Source: Anisakis pegreffii (Eukaryota > Nematoda > Chromadorea > Rhabditida > Anisakidae). Taken from it: 64,000 nucleotides of DNA. Positions within the stretch are counted from its first letter, which is position 1; every line of letters begins with the position of its first letter. The stretch is taken from positions 1 to 64,000 of the forward strand of contig JAPYMA010001902.1 of the NCBI GenBank assembly GCA_035041965.1. The letters are read 5' to 3'. The notes beneath the pieces are model-generated. The model did not search any database, was not told the DNA's origin, and was given only the letters and a program-made list of their open reading frames with translations. Of this stretch, positions 39,224-53,900 are shown piece after piece. The translations under genes and the position numbers were made by a program.

Positions 39224-42200
39224 TTAAACGGTTGTCACCGATAAAATTCCATCATTAGCACGATTTGTTGATGGATCACGATTGCCATGTGCAAGAAATT
39301 CTTGAACAGTGGTGAACTTATCGAAAAGCATTTGACCTTTTCGTCGCATCATCTTCTTATGCGATAACTGTACAATCATCTACAAAACTTCACATCTATT
39401 CAGCATATTCGAAACTATTCGAGAATGTAAAATAAATAAATTAATCGATGAGAGCTAATGTACTTGATCAGATGGACGTTGCTGACGTTCGGCAAGCATT
39501 TGATGTTGCCGCATCTTACGTTCTTTTGCCCTTTCCAAATGTTTTTTCCTCTCTTCACGACTCCAAAATCGTCCAGTTTTTAGCTCACTCATCGCGTCAT
39601 CATCTGTACTAATACCTGTTCGCTCCTAGAAATTTCATAATCTTTACCGTATCTTACCAGCCATCGTAAACATATTGAATTTCCCAATTTATACATCCAC
39701 CGAAAGTGTCGTCTCTGTTTCTGTAAGTTAATGAAGGCAAAATCTCTGTAACACCTTATTCAGTTGTTGCTCACGTTCCCTCAACAGACGATTCCGTATC
39801 GGACGCTTTGTTATGTATCGTGTCCCATCGGACCTTCGCTTTATCTAGGAAACAAACGCATTGAATAATCTACATATTTTCTCGAAGTTATTTGTTCAAA
39901 AATCCCACTGTTCGAGTGAGCAGTACGTTATAAAAAAACAGAGATGATATGAAATGCAGTCTTTGAGTAGATGAGTATTCTTTCATGAAATTTTATCTTT
40001 CACAAAGTGATTAACTCCATTGCTATAGATATGAACATTGATTAATTCTCAAACCTTCCATTCGAATGGCTCTTCATTATTTTTATGAAACGTGTTGTTA
40101 TTATGAGGTTTCAGCATATTCGCTTGTTCGATCATAGCTTGTCGCAGAAGTCTCTGTTGAAGGGCTATTGTTTCAGCTAATTTCTCGGGTGAAGTATACA
40201 TCGTATCACCAGGCTTATAGCTGCAACTTTTTTAAATTTTATATTTGAACAGACGCTTCGTGCTCTTCGAGACAATAAGGAGTACAATGCCCGTTTATTT
40301 GATTAAATCAGTTTTTATTGTGAATAAGGGTCACAGTACCAGGCAGCATGTGAAGAAGCGCAGTTCTCTTTTTTTGCTAAATTCGATACTGCCGTTGTTG
40401 CTGTTGTTGTGCCAGTAAGAACGGCACTACTCTTCTTGCAAATCGATGTTGGTTCACGCAGAACAACAGAATATTGTGGTAATCTGAACGAACTACTTTC
40501 AATTCCATGCTTCAAAAAATACAACAGTTCAAAGCATCCGTAATCACAGTTCTGATATTTGTGAAAACTTTTTTGATAACTTGGGAATTTATACTGATAT
40601 TTATTTATTTGTTTGGTTGTGCCATTTAGGCATCGATACGAACAGTTCAAATTATCAGGAACAGGCACATTCAAACAACCTGAATTTGACGTGAGGCGGC
40701 TGAGAGGTAGATGGCATTTGTCGTGAAAGGGTTTCATAGCTTGGAATCATCGTTGTTGTTGTTGCTGTTGGCTTTACTTCGTCTAACTGATGATATACAG
40801 GCTCTGTGGGTACGTGAGTTATTTGAATTGTCGGATTTCTGCTGGAATTATTTGAAGAACGATTGTATAATGCTATTAAATGTTTTTGAAATATTGTTGC
40901 GAAACGAAGAAACACATGACTCCGTTCACGAAATGAGGTATTCAGCTGCAATTAACCTGCTTTGAGGACGTGTGTAATCGGACTTGAGCGGTGTACTTCG
41001 ACAAGACTCACCACCTGTATTGTATGCACTTGTCGAAGTCTCGTCAACTCGACGTTGTGAGTCACCTTTACAACTCAATTCTCCAATTGTGTTCATTAAA
41101 GAATTCGCTTTTGCAACCTTAATTAAACCGATTTCGCATTAATAGTTGCCTGCATAATTATGTTGTTTATCGATTTAAACAGCTGCTGCAGTTGTTGGTT
41201 GTTGTTCAATTAACTATCAGAAAATGGTGATGAGATTATAAGAATCGCTATAATTAATTAACTAGTGTTGGTCTTACAATTAGTGAATTATTCCGAAATT
41301 GTATCATTCATTACTGATATGTTAATATGATTGAGCACTGCAAAAATACTAATTGTGCTAACGATTAAGCATTGTATCATTCAATCAATCGATCGACTGC
41401 AATTCATTTAATTTTTGCAAAGAGAAAAAACCAGAATTCGTGAAGAATGAAACACCATAAATGAAGCAAATTGGTTGAACCTGTTGAGCAACGCGTTTTT
41501 CAGCGCTATTATGTTTCGAGATGAGGCGATCACACTCTATCCGAATTGTCTCCATTTCACGATGAAGTGATGCCAGCTCACGTTCCAATGATGCATCGCT
41601 TTCGCATCTGCAACACAATCGCTCTTCATTTCCCATACGGTCAATGTATACACATGCCCTTATGTTAGAGCAGACGTGATTTTGAAATAAACATAAATGG
41701 GACTGAAAAATTACCGTCGAAGTTTTCGATCATTACTCGAATTTATTAAGAACATATCTTCTTCCACATAGTTTTTATTACCGTTATTGTTATATAAACT
41801 ACTGCAAATCTGTTGTTGTTGCAATGAAGACGACGGTATTACTGTTGCTTTGCTGCTTCCGGACAGTGGTGGTAGTATTTCTGCATCCGAATCGGTCATT
41901 CGTGAAACACCAGAATCCTATAAAATAAAAAGTAAGATTAAAAGCAATTTCTGGTGAAAAATAAACCACGAAAAAAGCGAGGAAAGTATTTTTTGACTTA
42001 AAATGAGCTAAGCAGTAGGCAAAAAACCTTCTCAAATGCGGATGAATTGACCGAATTTGCGTCCGTAAACGTGCCTCGATCATCACTACGCATTACTGTT
42101 GACGATTCAGCGAGCACTCCAACTGAACAAACGTCACCAGTGCTACGACGATCCGAAGTCATATTCAAATCATAACATTCATCGTCGTCAACAAGCTAAA

Positions 42201-45200
42201 TTCATTTCAGTAATGTCGATAAAATATTACGTTAGTGATCGTTTATGTTCTCAGGCGACCAACTGCCCAGTTCAGCTAAGATCGTTGCCAGTTTGAGAAG
42301 CCGATACTTTACAATCACCGAAATGGAAATCGAACACAAGATTGGGAATGAAATTTGGGAAATGCAAACAGGTACAGCTAAAAATAACGGGATAGCTACC
42401 GTTATCGTTTTGCTACTCATATGAATGAAGAAACAAAAATTAAATATAACAGTAATAGTATTAATGGTAGGAATAGCACAGATAGTTGTTTGTTGGGATT
42501 TTTTTGAATAAACAATGCAAAGAAGTGAATTTTAAATGGTGATTGTTAAAAAGAGCAATAATAACAATAATATTCGCATATTATTAGTTCAGCGAAAATT
42601 GTCTATCTAAGCGTTTTCCTGCTTCGCTTATTGCTTCGGTCGTTATCATTGGTTGGGTTCGTATAAAAATTTTCATCTACAAAATTTTCGTCGTTTTCGA
42701 AAATAAATTTCATTTGAATATCTTAACGACTGAGGGCGTTAGCGTCAATAATGAGATAATTAACACGTAGTCAACTTATTTACTATTATCATCACTATTG
42801 TCACTGCTATTACTTAAGGCAAACTTAAGTTTATTCGTTCGTTTACAGTTGTTGATCAGCCTATAGATGTCGTCACTAATACCATAATTGTTTTAATATC
42901 ATTCATTCGTCTCAGAGCTTACAATCGTATTGTGAGCCAATTTACCGTGATCACAAATCCACAGTTTGTAGTCGAAAATGATGAATTTTTATGATTGATA
43001 AATGCTGAGTTCAAATTACCCACACAAAAAAATTATTCTTAAAGATTATGGCCAATAATCATTCGTGCGTAACACCAATAACGGTTGGAGCGGTCGTGAT
43101 ATATAAAATGTAAGAGTTGTTGCAGGCTGTGTTTATGCAAAGATAACGAAAGGACAACTGATATCGGATATACAAATGGGATTAGCAAGAAGGACGGAGA
43201 TATGATACAAGGATGGGTGGATGAATGGATAGATAGATGGATATATGATATGATACGAAAAGAAGATACATATTGCTGAGTGATGGACGACTGGTGTTGT
43301 TGTGGTTGTTACTACTGATGTTAAATAATGATTTTGTGATGAATAATGAATGAATCGACCGAAGATCGTTATGATTATAACTGCTGATGAAGTAGAAGAA
43401 GCATAAACATAAGCCTAATACGAATATCACTCACATATGAAAATCAGATTAATCATATTCTATTATAAGAGCATGTTCTTCACTCATTGAATGCCTATTT
43501 CATCGTGATCTCTACAAGACAACATATACGTTTGTTCTGAGACAACCGAAATTGTTCTCGTCTTCACACCCCATTCACCTATGTTTATTCTACTACAAAC
43601 AAACAAATATGAAGGAGTGTTTTGTGAATTGATTTCCTTACCTAACATAATTATATGCAGATTATTCTATGCAAATATTAATTAATAGCTCTTTCATAAA
43701 CAAATATTCATTCTTTTATTTGTGTATATATTCATTTCTTCATTATGATAATGAAGAAAAAGAAGCAATTTATAATGAACATACTTGCGCGGTTCGTGCT
43801 AATAAAATCATAATTTCACATCGATTCGAACGAAATTGCTCTATTGCATCCAGACGACTATGAATTGGTTCACCGTTGACCTGAAATTGTTAGAGCTGTT
43901 TTTCATCATAATTGATTATTTGTTATTAATTAATCCCCACTCAATTCAATTATTGAGTGAATTTTTCCGCAGTTTAATGATGAAAATGCTGTGGATAATG
44001 ATGATTAGCTGAGCTGCTACTTTAGGTTTTAGTGATGGTACTGTTAAGATTGGATGAATTCACTTAGTGCCATGAATCACTTGCAATTCTCTGCCTAAAC
44101 AAACTTCTTAAACACAAATGTATCATTTTCTTGAAGCGTCAATTTGTAGCTGATTATTGATTTATTGCTATGATGACTTTGTAGCTCGCCTCACAGTTCA
44201 GTGCTTAATAATAATGAATGAACGAAGTGATTAATTTCAGTTAACAAGTAAAAATTTTTTGTTCACTTTTGAATCCACACTTTGCTCAAGAAGGTGAGAA
44301 TTTTTCACAAAATAATAGAAGAAATACAAAAAGTTCAAATCAGTGCTCCAAAGTTATCATTCTCTTCAGCACAATTGGAAAAATGAATGAATAAATGAAT
44401 CGGAAAAAATAGATGAATTAAGAGAAGAAAATGTAATTTTAGAGGAGAAAACAACAGACATACTTGAAGAATTTGATCACCAGGACGTAAACGGCCATCA
44501 CGGTCAGCTATACTACCAGCTTCAATCTGCGAATAATGTGCATTTTGAAACGAAGAATGAATAAGAATAGAAATTGATCAAGATTGTGATCGATTATCAA
44601 TAATAAATTCGAAAAAAAAACACAGTCATGCGATAAGAAGTGATAATGAACGATAATATGCGAATGCAAAAATAACAAACAAAGTATGCTCTATGCATTC
44701 ATTCATAGAATGTTAACTAGATATATCTCTTAGCTGCATCAATTTAAGGTCTGATCATATGGTTGGATGGATGGGTCGATGGATGGATCGACTGACCGAC
44801 TTATATCACTGAATCATTGAAGATGGATGGATGCAAACGGATAAATCTATCCAATGTTATAAACAATAACCACTCGACGGACTGACCGCTTTCATTACTA
44901 ATACTAGGATCTCGCTGCCTCCTAAAGCGTTTTGAGACAAGAACGGATGATGATATGTAGGCAATGAGTCTTATAATATTCATTGTAAAGCCAGCTCTAG
45001 TTATGATGCTCAAATAACGTGCATAATGTATTAAGACACCATTGTATATGTAGACTTGCATTGATTACATAAATCATCTATCATTATTATCACCACTAGT
45101 ATCACCGTCCTCACTGTTAGTATAACTACCCTTTAATCAGCCAGATTACTTGTTCACATCGCGTCAAATTGCATTATATCACAATTTACCAACAACTGGC

Positions 45201-47903
45201 AACTAAACGAATCGTTTCGAGAATGTCTGATTATCTCAGAGTGATCTTTCCTTATTTCCGACATATTTTACTCGTGCGTCACTCAATCAAATTCTCGAAT
45301 AATCATTAATCAACATATCCCATTCAACTGTACTTTCATATCCCATACACTATTATTCAATCATTTATGGATCTTCACTTACAATTTGTCTTTATCAAAT
45401 CTAGTCGGCTGGTTGGATCCGTTAGATGATATCTTATATTAGTCATATCATTGTTCAAATAATCAATAATAAGTGACAAACAGCACATAACATTTGTATA
45501 TTTATTCATAGGCTACTTTAAGATGGTATTATAGATGTTCGAGACAATCACTTATTTTGATTAACAATAGTACTTATGAGCTGAATTAGTTCGGGAAATG
45601 AAATGGGAGCTATATTAATCACTAACATCATTCCATTTGACGATGATCAGATGAAGAAGCAATTATTCTATTTTCTAACATCATCTTTACCGGCATGTAT
45701 TCATCATTCTTAAGTGTTTTCGAAGTGCTATGTATAAAAGCAAAAGCTGCTAAAGTATCATAATTCAGTGTACCTCACTAATAAAAATATCTGTATCATT
45801 ATCATCTGTTGCACCATAACATAATGTTAATCCCAATCGATGACAGCTACTTGAGCGTTTCAAAACCACTTCCTGAAACAACAACAGCGATAATCTTCAT
45901 ATAAGTACGTTTCTCTAATCACTGAATGTAATTTGAACTTCTGATGGTTTGAGCTTGAGTTTGGAATGCTTTGAAAGTTAAGAGACATCAATAGCAAGTG
46001 GAAGATTGACGGATAAGCTAGTATCATAGAGACGGCTATTTTCCAAATGCTATTCACAGCTTTTATAGCTAGCGGTGACATTAAATGGTTAGAATGAGCA
46101 ATGAATTGCAGCAGTAGCAGTAGCAGTAGCAGTAGCAGTAGCAGTAGCAGTAGCAGTAGCAATAGCAGCAGCTCAGTGGAATGCGATCGATCAAAACCAA
46201 CAAAATAACGGCTTAGTTAGTGATCGGCGTTAGCACACCTGTTAGCACAAAGTGTTTACAACAAAACTTTGCAAATATCATTATCACTGTCGTTATCATC
46301 ACCACTATAACATCATTAGATACGACTGACAGTGAACGAGTTAGAATGAAGTGATAGACAATCTTTAAATGTCTTATTTAAATGTGCGAAAAAGCAATCA
46401 CTTAAAATTTTGATGTGGCTTTAGTCGATGATGATTTGCATGAAAATACGATAAGAATAATAATAAAAATATTAATAATAATGTTAATAATAATATTAAT
46501 AATATTATGGATAATATTGATGTTAATAATATTAACAATAATAATAATAATAACGAATCACTCACCTCGTATTCGAGTGCATTCAGTTCACAATCACCAT
46601 CATCAATATATACTTCGTCCATGTGATCACTGAAATGAAAACAGGTATTTGACATCAAAAGTTGCTTATTTTCAGGCTCTGAATCCTTTCGAGAAACTTT
46701 ATTATTCATTCAATTCAATTGAACACATTAACACCACCACCAACAACAAAAGAACACTGTCAAAATTATCGAAGAAGATGAGCACTATCAAGAGATCAGA
46801 ACGAAATGTTGTCATCAGATTGGTGTTAAGTTTCGTTGCAACGAACAAGATTTAAGGATGGAACTTGTGCACATGGAATAATATATGTCCAATATGAATA
46901 ACTAAATACCTATGTATATACTCATACTCAATCTAGCATCTCATCGGCTTGTTATCCACTTGGCCAATCAAAGCCTAATCATACTGCTGATGCGAATAAG
47001 ACAATGATTATTGCACAGCATGAAAGGGAACGATCGACTTGATTGCAGCCAATAATAACATTAACTTAACTTATCTTAAAATAGTAACAAAAAAAACGGC
47101 TCCGCGCTATGATTAGAACCTGAATCTTTGAACAATGACCTTAATAAAGTGATAAAACTACCATATCGTATAAAGAGAACGTGTACTAAACGCATAATTA
47201 GAATTATTACTATAATATCAATAAAACAACAAATACTTAACAAATCGCTATTTTATAATGAAAAAAACAAAACATTAGTAGATGAAAAATGAATAAATCA
47301 CGATCGATCATTAGTATTGGGAAAACCAGATTGGTCTTATACAAATATACCAGTAAGTATATCGAAGTGCTGGAGTCAAGTATCTTTGATAAGATACATC
47401 ATCTGCTCTTTTCTTCATCTACTCATAGCAGTTCTCATTCAATCACTGATGTTATGTAAGCTAAGTTACGAAGAGAATAAGACGATTGGTGTGTTGTTAG
47501 TGTGCGTGTAATGACGAGCGAATGAACGGATGCAATGCATACAAAACACAAACGCTACTTGAAGTCATTAATTATTTTTGTGATCACAAGCCAATTATTG
47601 CTATTCAACTATTGCAACAATAGTTCTATTTAATGACTCGCCGTCTGAAGAAAAACCTCAGCAGTCGCCGCTCGCGCTTCAGTGTAATCTTCTTCATTTT
47701 TTTGTTTCTTTTTTAAGATATTCCTTGGAAATTTAGTGAATTGACCTGAAATAATTGAACCTTTTTTCTTAGCGCATGATACGAACATACCTTAGATGGT
47801 TACCACCTTCCTCTTCTTCTTCGTCCGAGGTAACCGGATCAGTTTGCGTTCCAACACATGTCAATTGTTCATCATCCATTTTTACCTCCTCATATTCATT
47901 GAC
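39224..47903 (-). CDS. PDZRN3/4-like (LNX3/SEMCAP3) scaffold protein, N-terminus not found
   Basis: Firm exons, 5' to 3': 47791-47903, 46566-46629, 45774-45872, 44464-44526, 43785-43880, 42028-42195, 41715-41917, 41481-41607, then one or more exons within 40340-40841 whose joins are unsure, then 40055-40220, 39755-39844, 39464-39625, 39224-39379. A GTQTD motif is followed by a PDZ domain spread over four exons ([44 protein letters not shown]). Next are acidic DSGVSR and a coiled-coil block ([20 protein letters not shown]). The family signature tail follows: [49 protein letters not shown], ending LSVTTV. The last residues are the PDZ ligand conserved in PDZRN3/4. Vertebrate relatives are RING E3 ligases at junctions, acting on MuSK and Wnt signalling. 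The N-terminal RING, TRAF-like zinc finger and first PDZ were not located. An in-frame ATG at MDDEQLTC could start a short form. Confidence 0.85.
46109..46172. repeat. (CAGTAG)n microsatellite
   Basis: About ten GCAGTA hexamer units occur in tandem, with flanking CAG-like triplets, inside an intron of the PDZRN-like gene. On the minus strand it reads as poly-Leu, which is not a gene. Confidence 0.9.
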
Positions 47904-50900
47904 CTTAAATGGTAATATTTAAGTCTTCACTCATTCACCCGATTCGATTCCAATAACAACAGTACTGATCACCATGAACAAATAAACGCTAATATTAATA
48001 AGGTACAATATTATCAACACCATTAATGTTTGTAATAATAATAATAATAATGATGTAAATAACAATAACACAAAACATCTATTCCGTTTGTCCTTACAAT
48101 AAGAATTCCGACGAACCAAAAGCAGCAATGCAATTATCCCCCCGATATAGATAAATAGGATTGCTGGCTGAGTGTGGATGTTTTAGATTTACACTCATAC
48201 AGATGGATAACCGCCATCCTTAAATCCATACCGATTACTTGATGAATACATGTCCCAAATCATTTGATGCAAACATTTGATTACCTTAATGGATCAGACT
48301 CATACCCAGGCTAACGCTCCAACTCAACCTGACGAGTTGGGCTTAAACTGTTTCGGCTAAGTCTCACATCAGATTCACGCTTGGAAAGATGATCAAATAT
48401 TACGCAATCAAAATATGAGAGCATATAGCCACCATTCATAGTATTCTCTCGGAACAGTAAGAATGAATTGAAACGACATCACTGACGTTTCCACTACGAT
48501 CAGATATATTACTAAAACTAAACAGCACTTACAAGCAAATGATGGACTTGTTCGTATTATGTTTTGTGTGTTGCACTCGACATGTCCATGAGAGATCATC
48601 GTTTTGGGAATTACTTTGCTGTTGCTAGTTGTTATTATTATTGCTATGGGAAATTCAGAATAGCTGAATATTTGACGCATTAGAAGATGCAATTTGACTA
48701 GCTGATTCTGCAGACATTATTGTCACTGTTATTATTAGTAGTAGTGTTCGTAGTATTGCTAGCACTGCGGTTGTTATTATTGGTATTGTTGTTGTTGGTG
48801 ATGGTGTCGCTATTTGTTGACTAATTTACGACTGGTTGAAATGATTTGATTAAGTGAGAGGTAAACCTCTTAAACCAGCAGCAACTTGAACTTGTTGTCA
48901 GTATTATTATTGTTATTACTAGTGTTGCTGTTAATATTAATAACAATAATAATATTATTATTATTATTAGCAAATATGGAAGTAAGAGCGACAACAACAA
49001 TGATAATAATAATACTAATAACAGTAATGATGCTAATGAATTGATCAATCAGTGTTTGACTAATTGTGTATAACAGCAAGTAAAAGCGGAGCTTTAAAAA
49101 GAGATGATTTGAAGCTGATGGGGTGAGCGCAGTCGGTATTTTTCAAATGACCATTCTAATTCTAATAGCATAATACGAATGAAATTCTTTCATCTCACCG
49201 CAACGATAGGTACTAATTGCCTCATTCAGAATCAATTCAATTCAACCGATCATCGGAACAAATACATTCCGCTCAACCTTACTTAAAATGGTTAAAGTTA
49301 TTCATCAAAAAACTTCAATCAATTCGAATAGTAAAAACGACTGTGTTTTTGTCGCTTATTTTATTATCTTCTACATCCGCAACATCCTAAAATGCTTATC
49401 ACCATGTTATGATACCTTTAAAGAATAATCCAATAATGCACACTAAGTATGCTTAGCACATCTTACCACCTTTTAGCATTTCCTATTACTGTGTCTCTTC
49501 ACTAAACAAGAAGTGATGCGAAAACAATGTAATGTGCATGTTTCCGTACATGAGCACAGTATAGATGATGATATGATATCTATAAATGTGATTGTGACTT
49601 CAACTGCTTTTGTCCAAATAACGTTCGCGCATTCACTCATTTTCTTATTTAGATGACAATTTTCAACTGTTATTAAAGAGATAGATGGCAAGTCTCAAGG
49701 GGAATCAATCGGCAGCGAGCAACAGCAGTAGCAACAGCAGGAGGAACAGCTAGGAAGCAGTGAATAATCAGAAGAAGATAGATGGATGATGCATGGATGG
49801 AATGGAAAGATGATTGGTGGATAGAAAATTATGATGAGCATTATGGTGATGATTTTGGAAGTGAATTGAAAGAACGAATATATTAATTAATGAATTTTGA
49901 TGAGAAGGCAATTAAAAATATTTGTCCTATAACGATACAAAATTATAGATTATTTTTATAACTATTATTTTTTATCGATATTCATTTTTAAGACTATTTT
50001 TATCGATATTATTATCAATGTTACTGCTATCATTTTTCTTAAACATTGTCATTAGAATTATTTTATCCATTATTCATACCATTATCGCTTGTATTACTAT
50101 ATTATCATTATCGCAAGAATGTAATCAAAAAAGAAGTAAGTTATTGGCTGTTATAAATTATTGTTGATCTTTCTAGTAATAAGCAGTACCATCAATTACT
50201 GATGATCTTTCCATCACATACAATTCATTAAGTTGTTAGAAAGGTGTGAACTCATATATATTTACTATTAACAGTATTACTATGGAACATTATAGTACAC
50301 TCACATTATCGTTGATTTTGTAATCAATCACATTATCATTATCAATGGTGTCATTAGTGTGATTATCCATTAAACACACTGAACTTAATTACTTCTTGAT
50401 TTGAAATATTTCGTTGGTGAATGATGGAAATAACGAAAAAAACATAAAGATGAAGAAGTGTATTATGTAGAGCGAAGAAAATGTTCGTAAACTTTTGAGA
50501 AAGACTGAGCAATATGCGTTTGCAACAATAGCAACAGCAACAAATTCATATCTATAGCTTCATCTCTCTAAAAATATATTCATCTATCGTTAATATCACC
50601 GTTCGTTCAAATATGACGGTGACCGTATGGTACACCAAATCAGTTGTTGTTCACATATGGTAATAATGACTCATTGTCGAACAATGATCAAAACCAAATT
50701 CACTCACTTGTCTCCTCCTCTCAACTTTAACATTACTGATCAATTAGTCAAAAAAATAACGAAACATTTACTTTCAGCAATAATTCTTTCTAATCGCATT
50801 TATTAAGTCACATATTTATTTATAAGCATATCTGTATGTAAATAACAACTTCGAAGAAATATCAACATCAACAAAAATACCAGCTCGCCGATTTGCTCCG

Positions 50901-53900
50901 TTTGATAAAGTCAAGTGGAACATCACTGATCAGCTAGTCTGATTTTCAGTACAGAAAAGGGCTTATGTGACGATGTCATGAGTAAACGAATGGAAGAAAG
51001 ACTCAAATGAGTAAATAATCGAACTCAAATGAATTAATAATGGAAGAAGTTGACCTTGACAATTGAATAATGCTCATAACCTCGTCAGTATATCAAGTCA
51101 ATCTATTATTGTCGATAAAAACAAGAAGACATAATGAATGAGTAAAGAAATAAAAAGAATGACAATGATGACTGAATAAAATATTATTTAAACGAATCAA
51201 TGCAAATATAAATTAATAACAACGAACCTGATAATGGCAGCATATGAGCAGATGCCAATAATTCATTGTTCATCAGTTTTCTTGATTATTAATATTATTA
51301 TTCAGATAAATTATCAAATAAATCTCCTCTATCACCAATACCCCAATTACTCAATTTATCAAATATGCTCAGTTCCTTTAGTTCGTTCGTTCGTTAATTT
51401 CCTCTTTTGCATTCGCTGCCTGTCGCATTTATAAGCGTGATGAATTTTGTTGCTGTTCTTGTAAAATTACCAGCTAGTAGCGTACAATGAGGCTGATGTA
51501 AACGAACTTAAAATAACTGTTATTCAATTGAAAAAAAAACGAATAAGTACGACAGTGATTGGCAAAAGAAACGAGGACGTTCTATGAAAAAATAAAGATG
51601 CTCTGCAATCAAAAAGTTGGAAGTAAGGGGAGTGGTCAGACACGATATGGAATGACATGTAATTTTGGTGGGATAGTGAAGGATACAGTTAGTACATGCC
51701 TATAGACATTACTGACTTGCTTATTGACATGTGACTAACTGAGCGGTATTAGCAATGTGGGAGTAGAAAAGTGTGGACAACTATCAAGCTTAAGTTTACA
51801 TTTGCTCTCAGGCTTACATTAACGCTCAAGCTCTGGATATTGATCCCTCCCCAACATCCGATAATGTTTCAAATCAAAATGTCAACAACAACGATTCATC
51901 CGTACGATTACAACTGTAGTTGGCAGAGTATTCTAATTCTAAGAGATGGATTCAACAAATGAATAACAGTCAGATCATCGCTTTTCTAGTCACGCACGCA
52001 CATACACAAAAACTGGATAATTTCAAAATTAATTTTTCATCGAAAAACCTTCTCCTCCTTTCTTCCGCATCTTCATCTTCTTCTTCATCTCGTTCTCTCA
52101 AAACTGTTCATTTGAATTCTATTGCTAACGCCTATCTTATACGGCAAACAGCATAACGTATAACATAAACGTGCCTAACGACACCAAGCCAAACCAAGTG
52201 CCGAGTAATTGCGTGCTGCTACTGCTGCTTAACGCTTTTTCTAATATTACTTACATCATCTATGGCTATATATAGCCATAGCTCTAGAGCTATCAACTAT
52301 CCTATATGAGCACGAACAACTCTAAAGCCATCATCATCATACAGACTGATGTTTGGAACACATAATGCGTTAAGCTCTCATCTATTTCTTCAACTAACTA
52401 CTACTATGCTATTTGAATACGCTATAACTATTTGCTATAATTCTCATTCAGTAATAATAATAAGAAAAACTCTAGTCACACCGGCCGACTGCAATAATTA
52501 GTTACTTCATTACTGAAAGATTTCATTCAATTTTCTCGAAGATTATTTTCGTACATACCTACGTGAAATGCGATTATTAGCGCTTTTCAATCGCGTAACT
52601 AATTAGCGCATTGGTTTGGTGAATGCATGAGAAGAGCACTTGAAGATAGAGAAGAGGCGTGTGCTTGCTAGTAAAGATCGATAGAACAACGCTGATAACG
52701 AACATGAGTTAAAAATGAGTTGCTGGGAGAAATCAATAAAAAATTCTTAATTGTCAACAACTAACTTAACTAAACTAAATTACAATCATACTTAATTGTA
52801 TCTGTAAATGAACATTCAACAAATCCGAGAAGATATTCTTCAACCATTCTATGATCGTCTTGTTCAAAAATGTCACCTCAAAGGATAGATTTCGATTTCT
52901 TACAATGATAGGTAGATATCTAGCCTTATGCCTTAAAAGGATACTGGATATGGTGAAAAATCTGTCTGAACTTTTTCTGAAGTCGAAAGAGAAAAGTTGT
53001 ATGATGTATTTGTAGTTGTAAAGTGAATTTGAATGAACTTAAGAATTTTAGCATTCATCATTCTCATCGAGCGATCACATTCTATCTTTAAGTCGATCAT
53101 ATTTATTTGTTATAGTATAATTAAGATCGCTCGTGATTTGCAGATGAGTCAATTAGTATGGTGCGATGCGGCAAGATGAAAGAAATAAATTCACGCAGCC
53201 AGCAACTGAAGTGTGCGCGACACAGACACCTCACCCAGAGAACAAGCTGCATTTCTTAGTACACAACGATCCCTCTCAACCAAATACTACAATAATAATA
53301 GTAATCCTAATAATGATACCACCCTGAAGACACACAATACAAGCCTAACAACAACAACCAACGTTCAATCGGTTCACATCAAAAGAAACGACAATAATTT
53401 GCTATGATCTTTACCGAACATTAACCACACATCATCATTACTGTAACTAATACTATTGCTACCAATATTTAGGCTTTGATGACCAATGTACTACTAAATG
53501 CTACTTTAAAAGAGTGTTCGTTAACTCAATCGTTCAGCAACATCAACATTATGATTATATGTTCACGAAAATGTTGCCTTCCTCTTTTCGTTCGCACAAC
53601 AGAATTACACCATGAAGATTAAGCATTTTCTCATGAAACCCTTCATGCTTCAATTTTTTTCAAAGTTGCTGACACCAGCTAATTGGAGCGAATCCGGTAT
53701 TAATAGCAGTAGCATGACATCTAGCCTATTGGCCACACACGACCGTTCTCAGTGTCACTGAGGAAAGTCTCATTTATTCAAACACGGCCAAGAAACGCAC
53801 CTTCCGAAAAATCCAGGATATAACTCAATACCAACGTATAGTCCAACAAATAACCATAGTTTAACATGACCACGAAACGAAAAGGCAAATAAATAACTCT

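Noticed and set aside
45860..46162. 100-residue minus-strand frame with poly-Leu
   Set aside because: Poly-Leu is the (CAGTAG)n repeat read backwards inside an intron.
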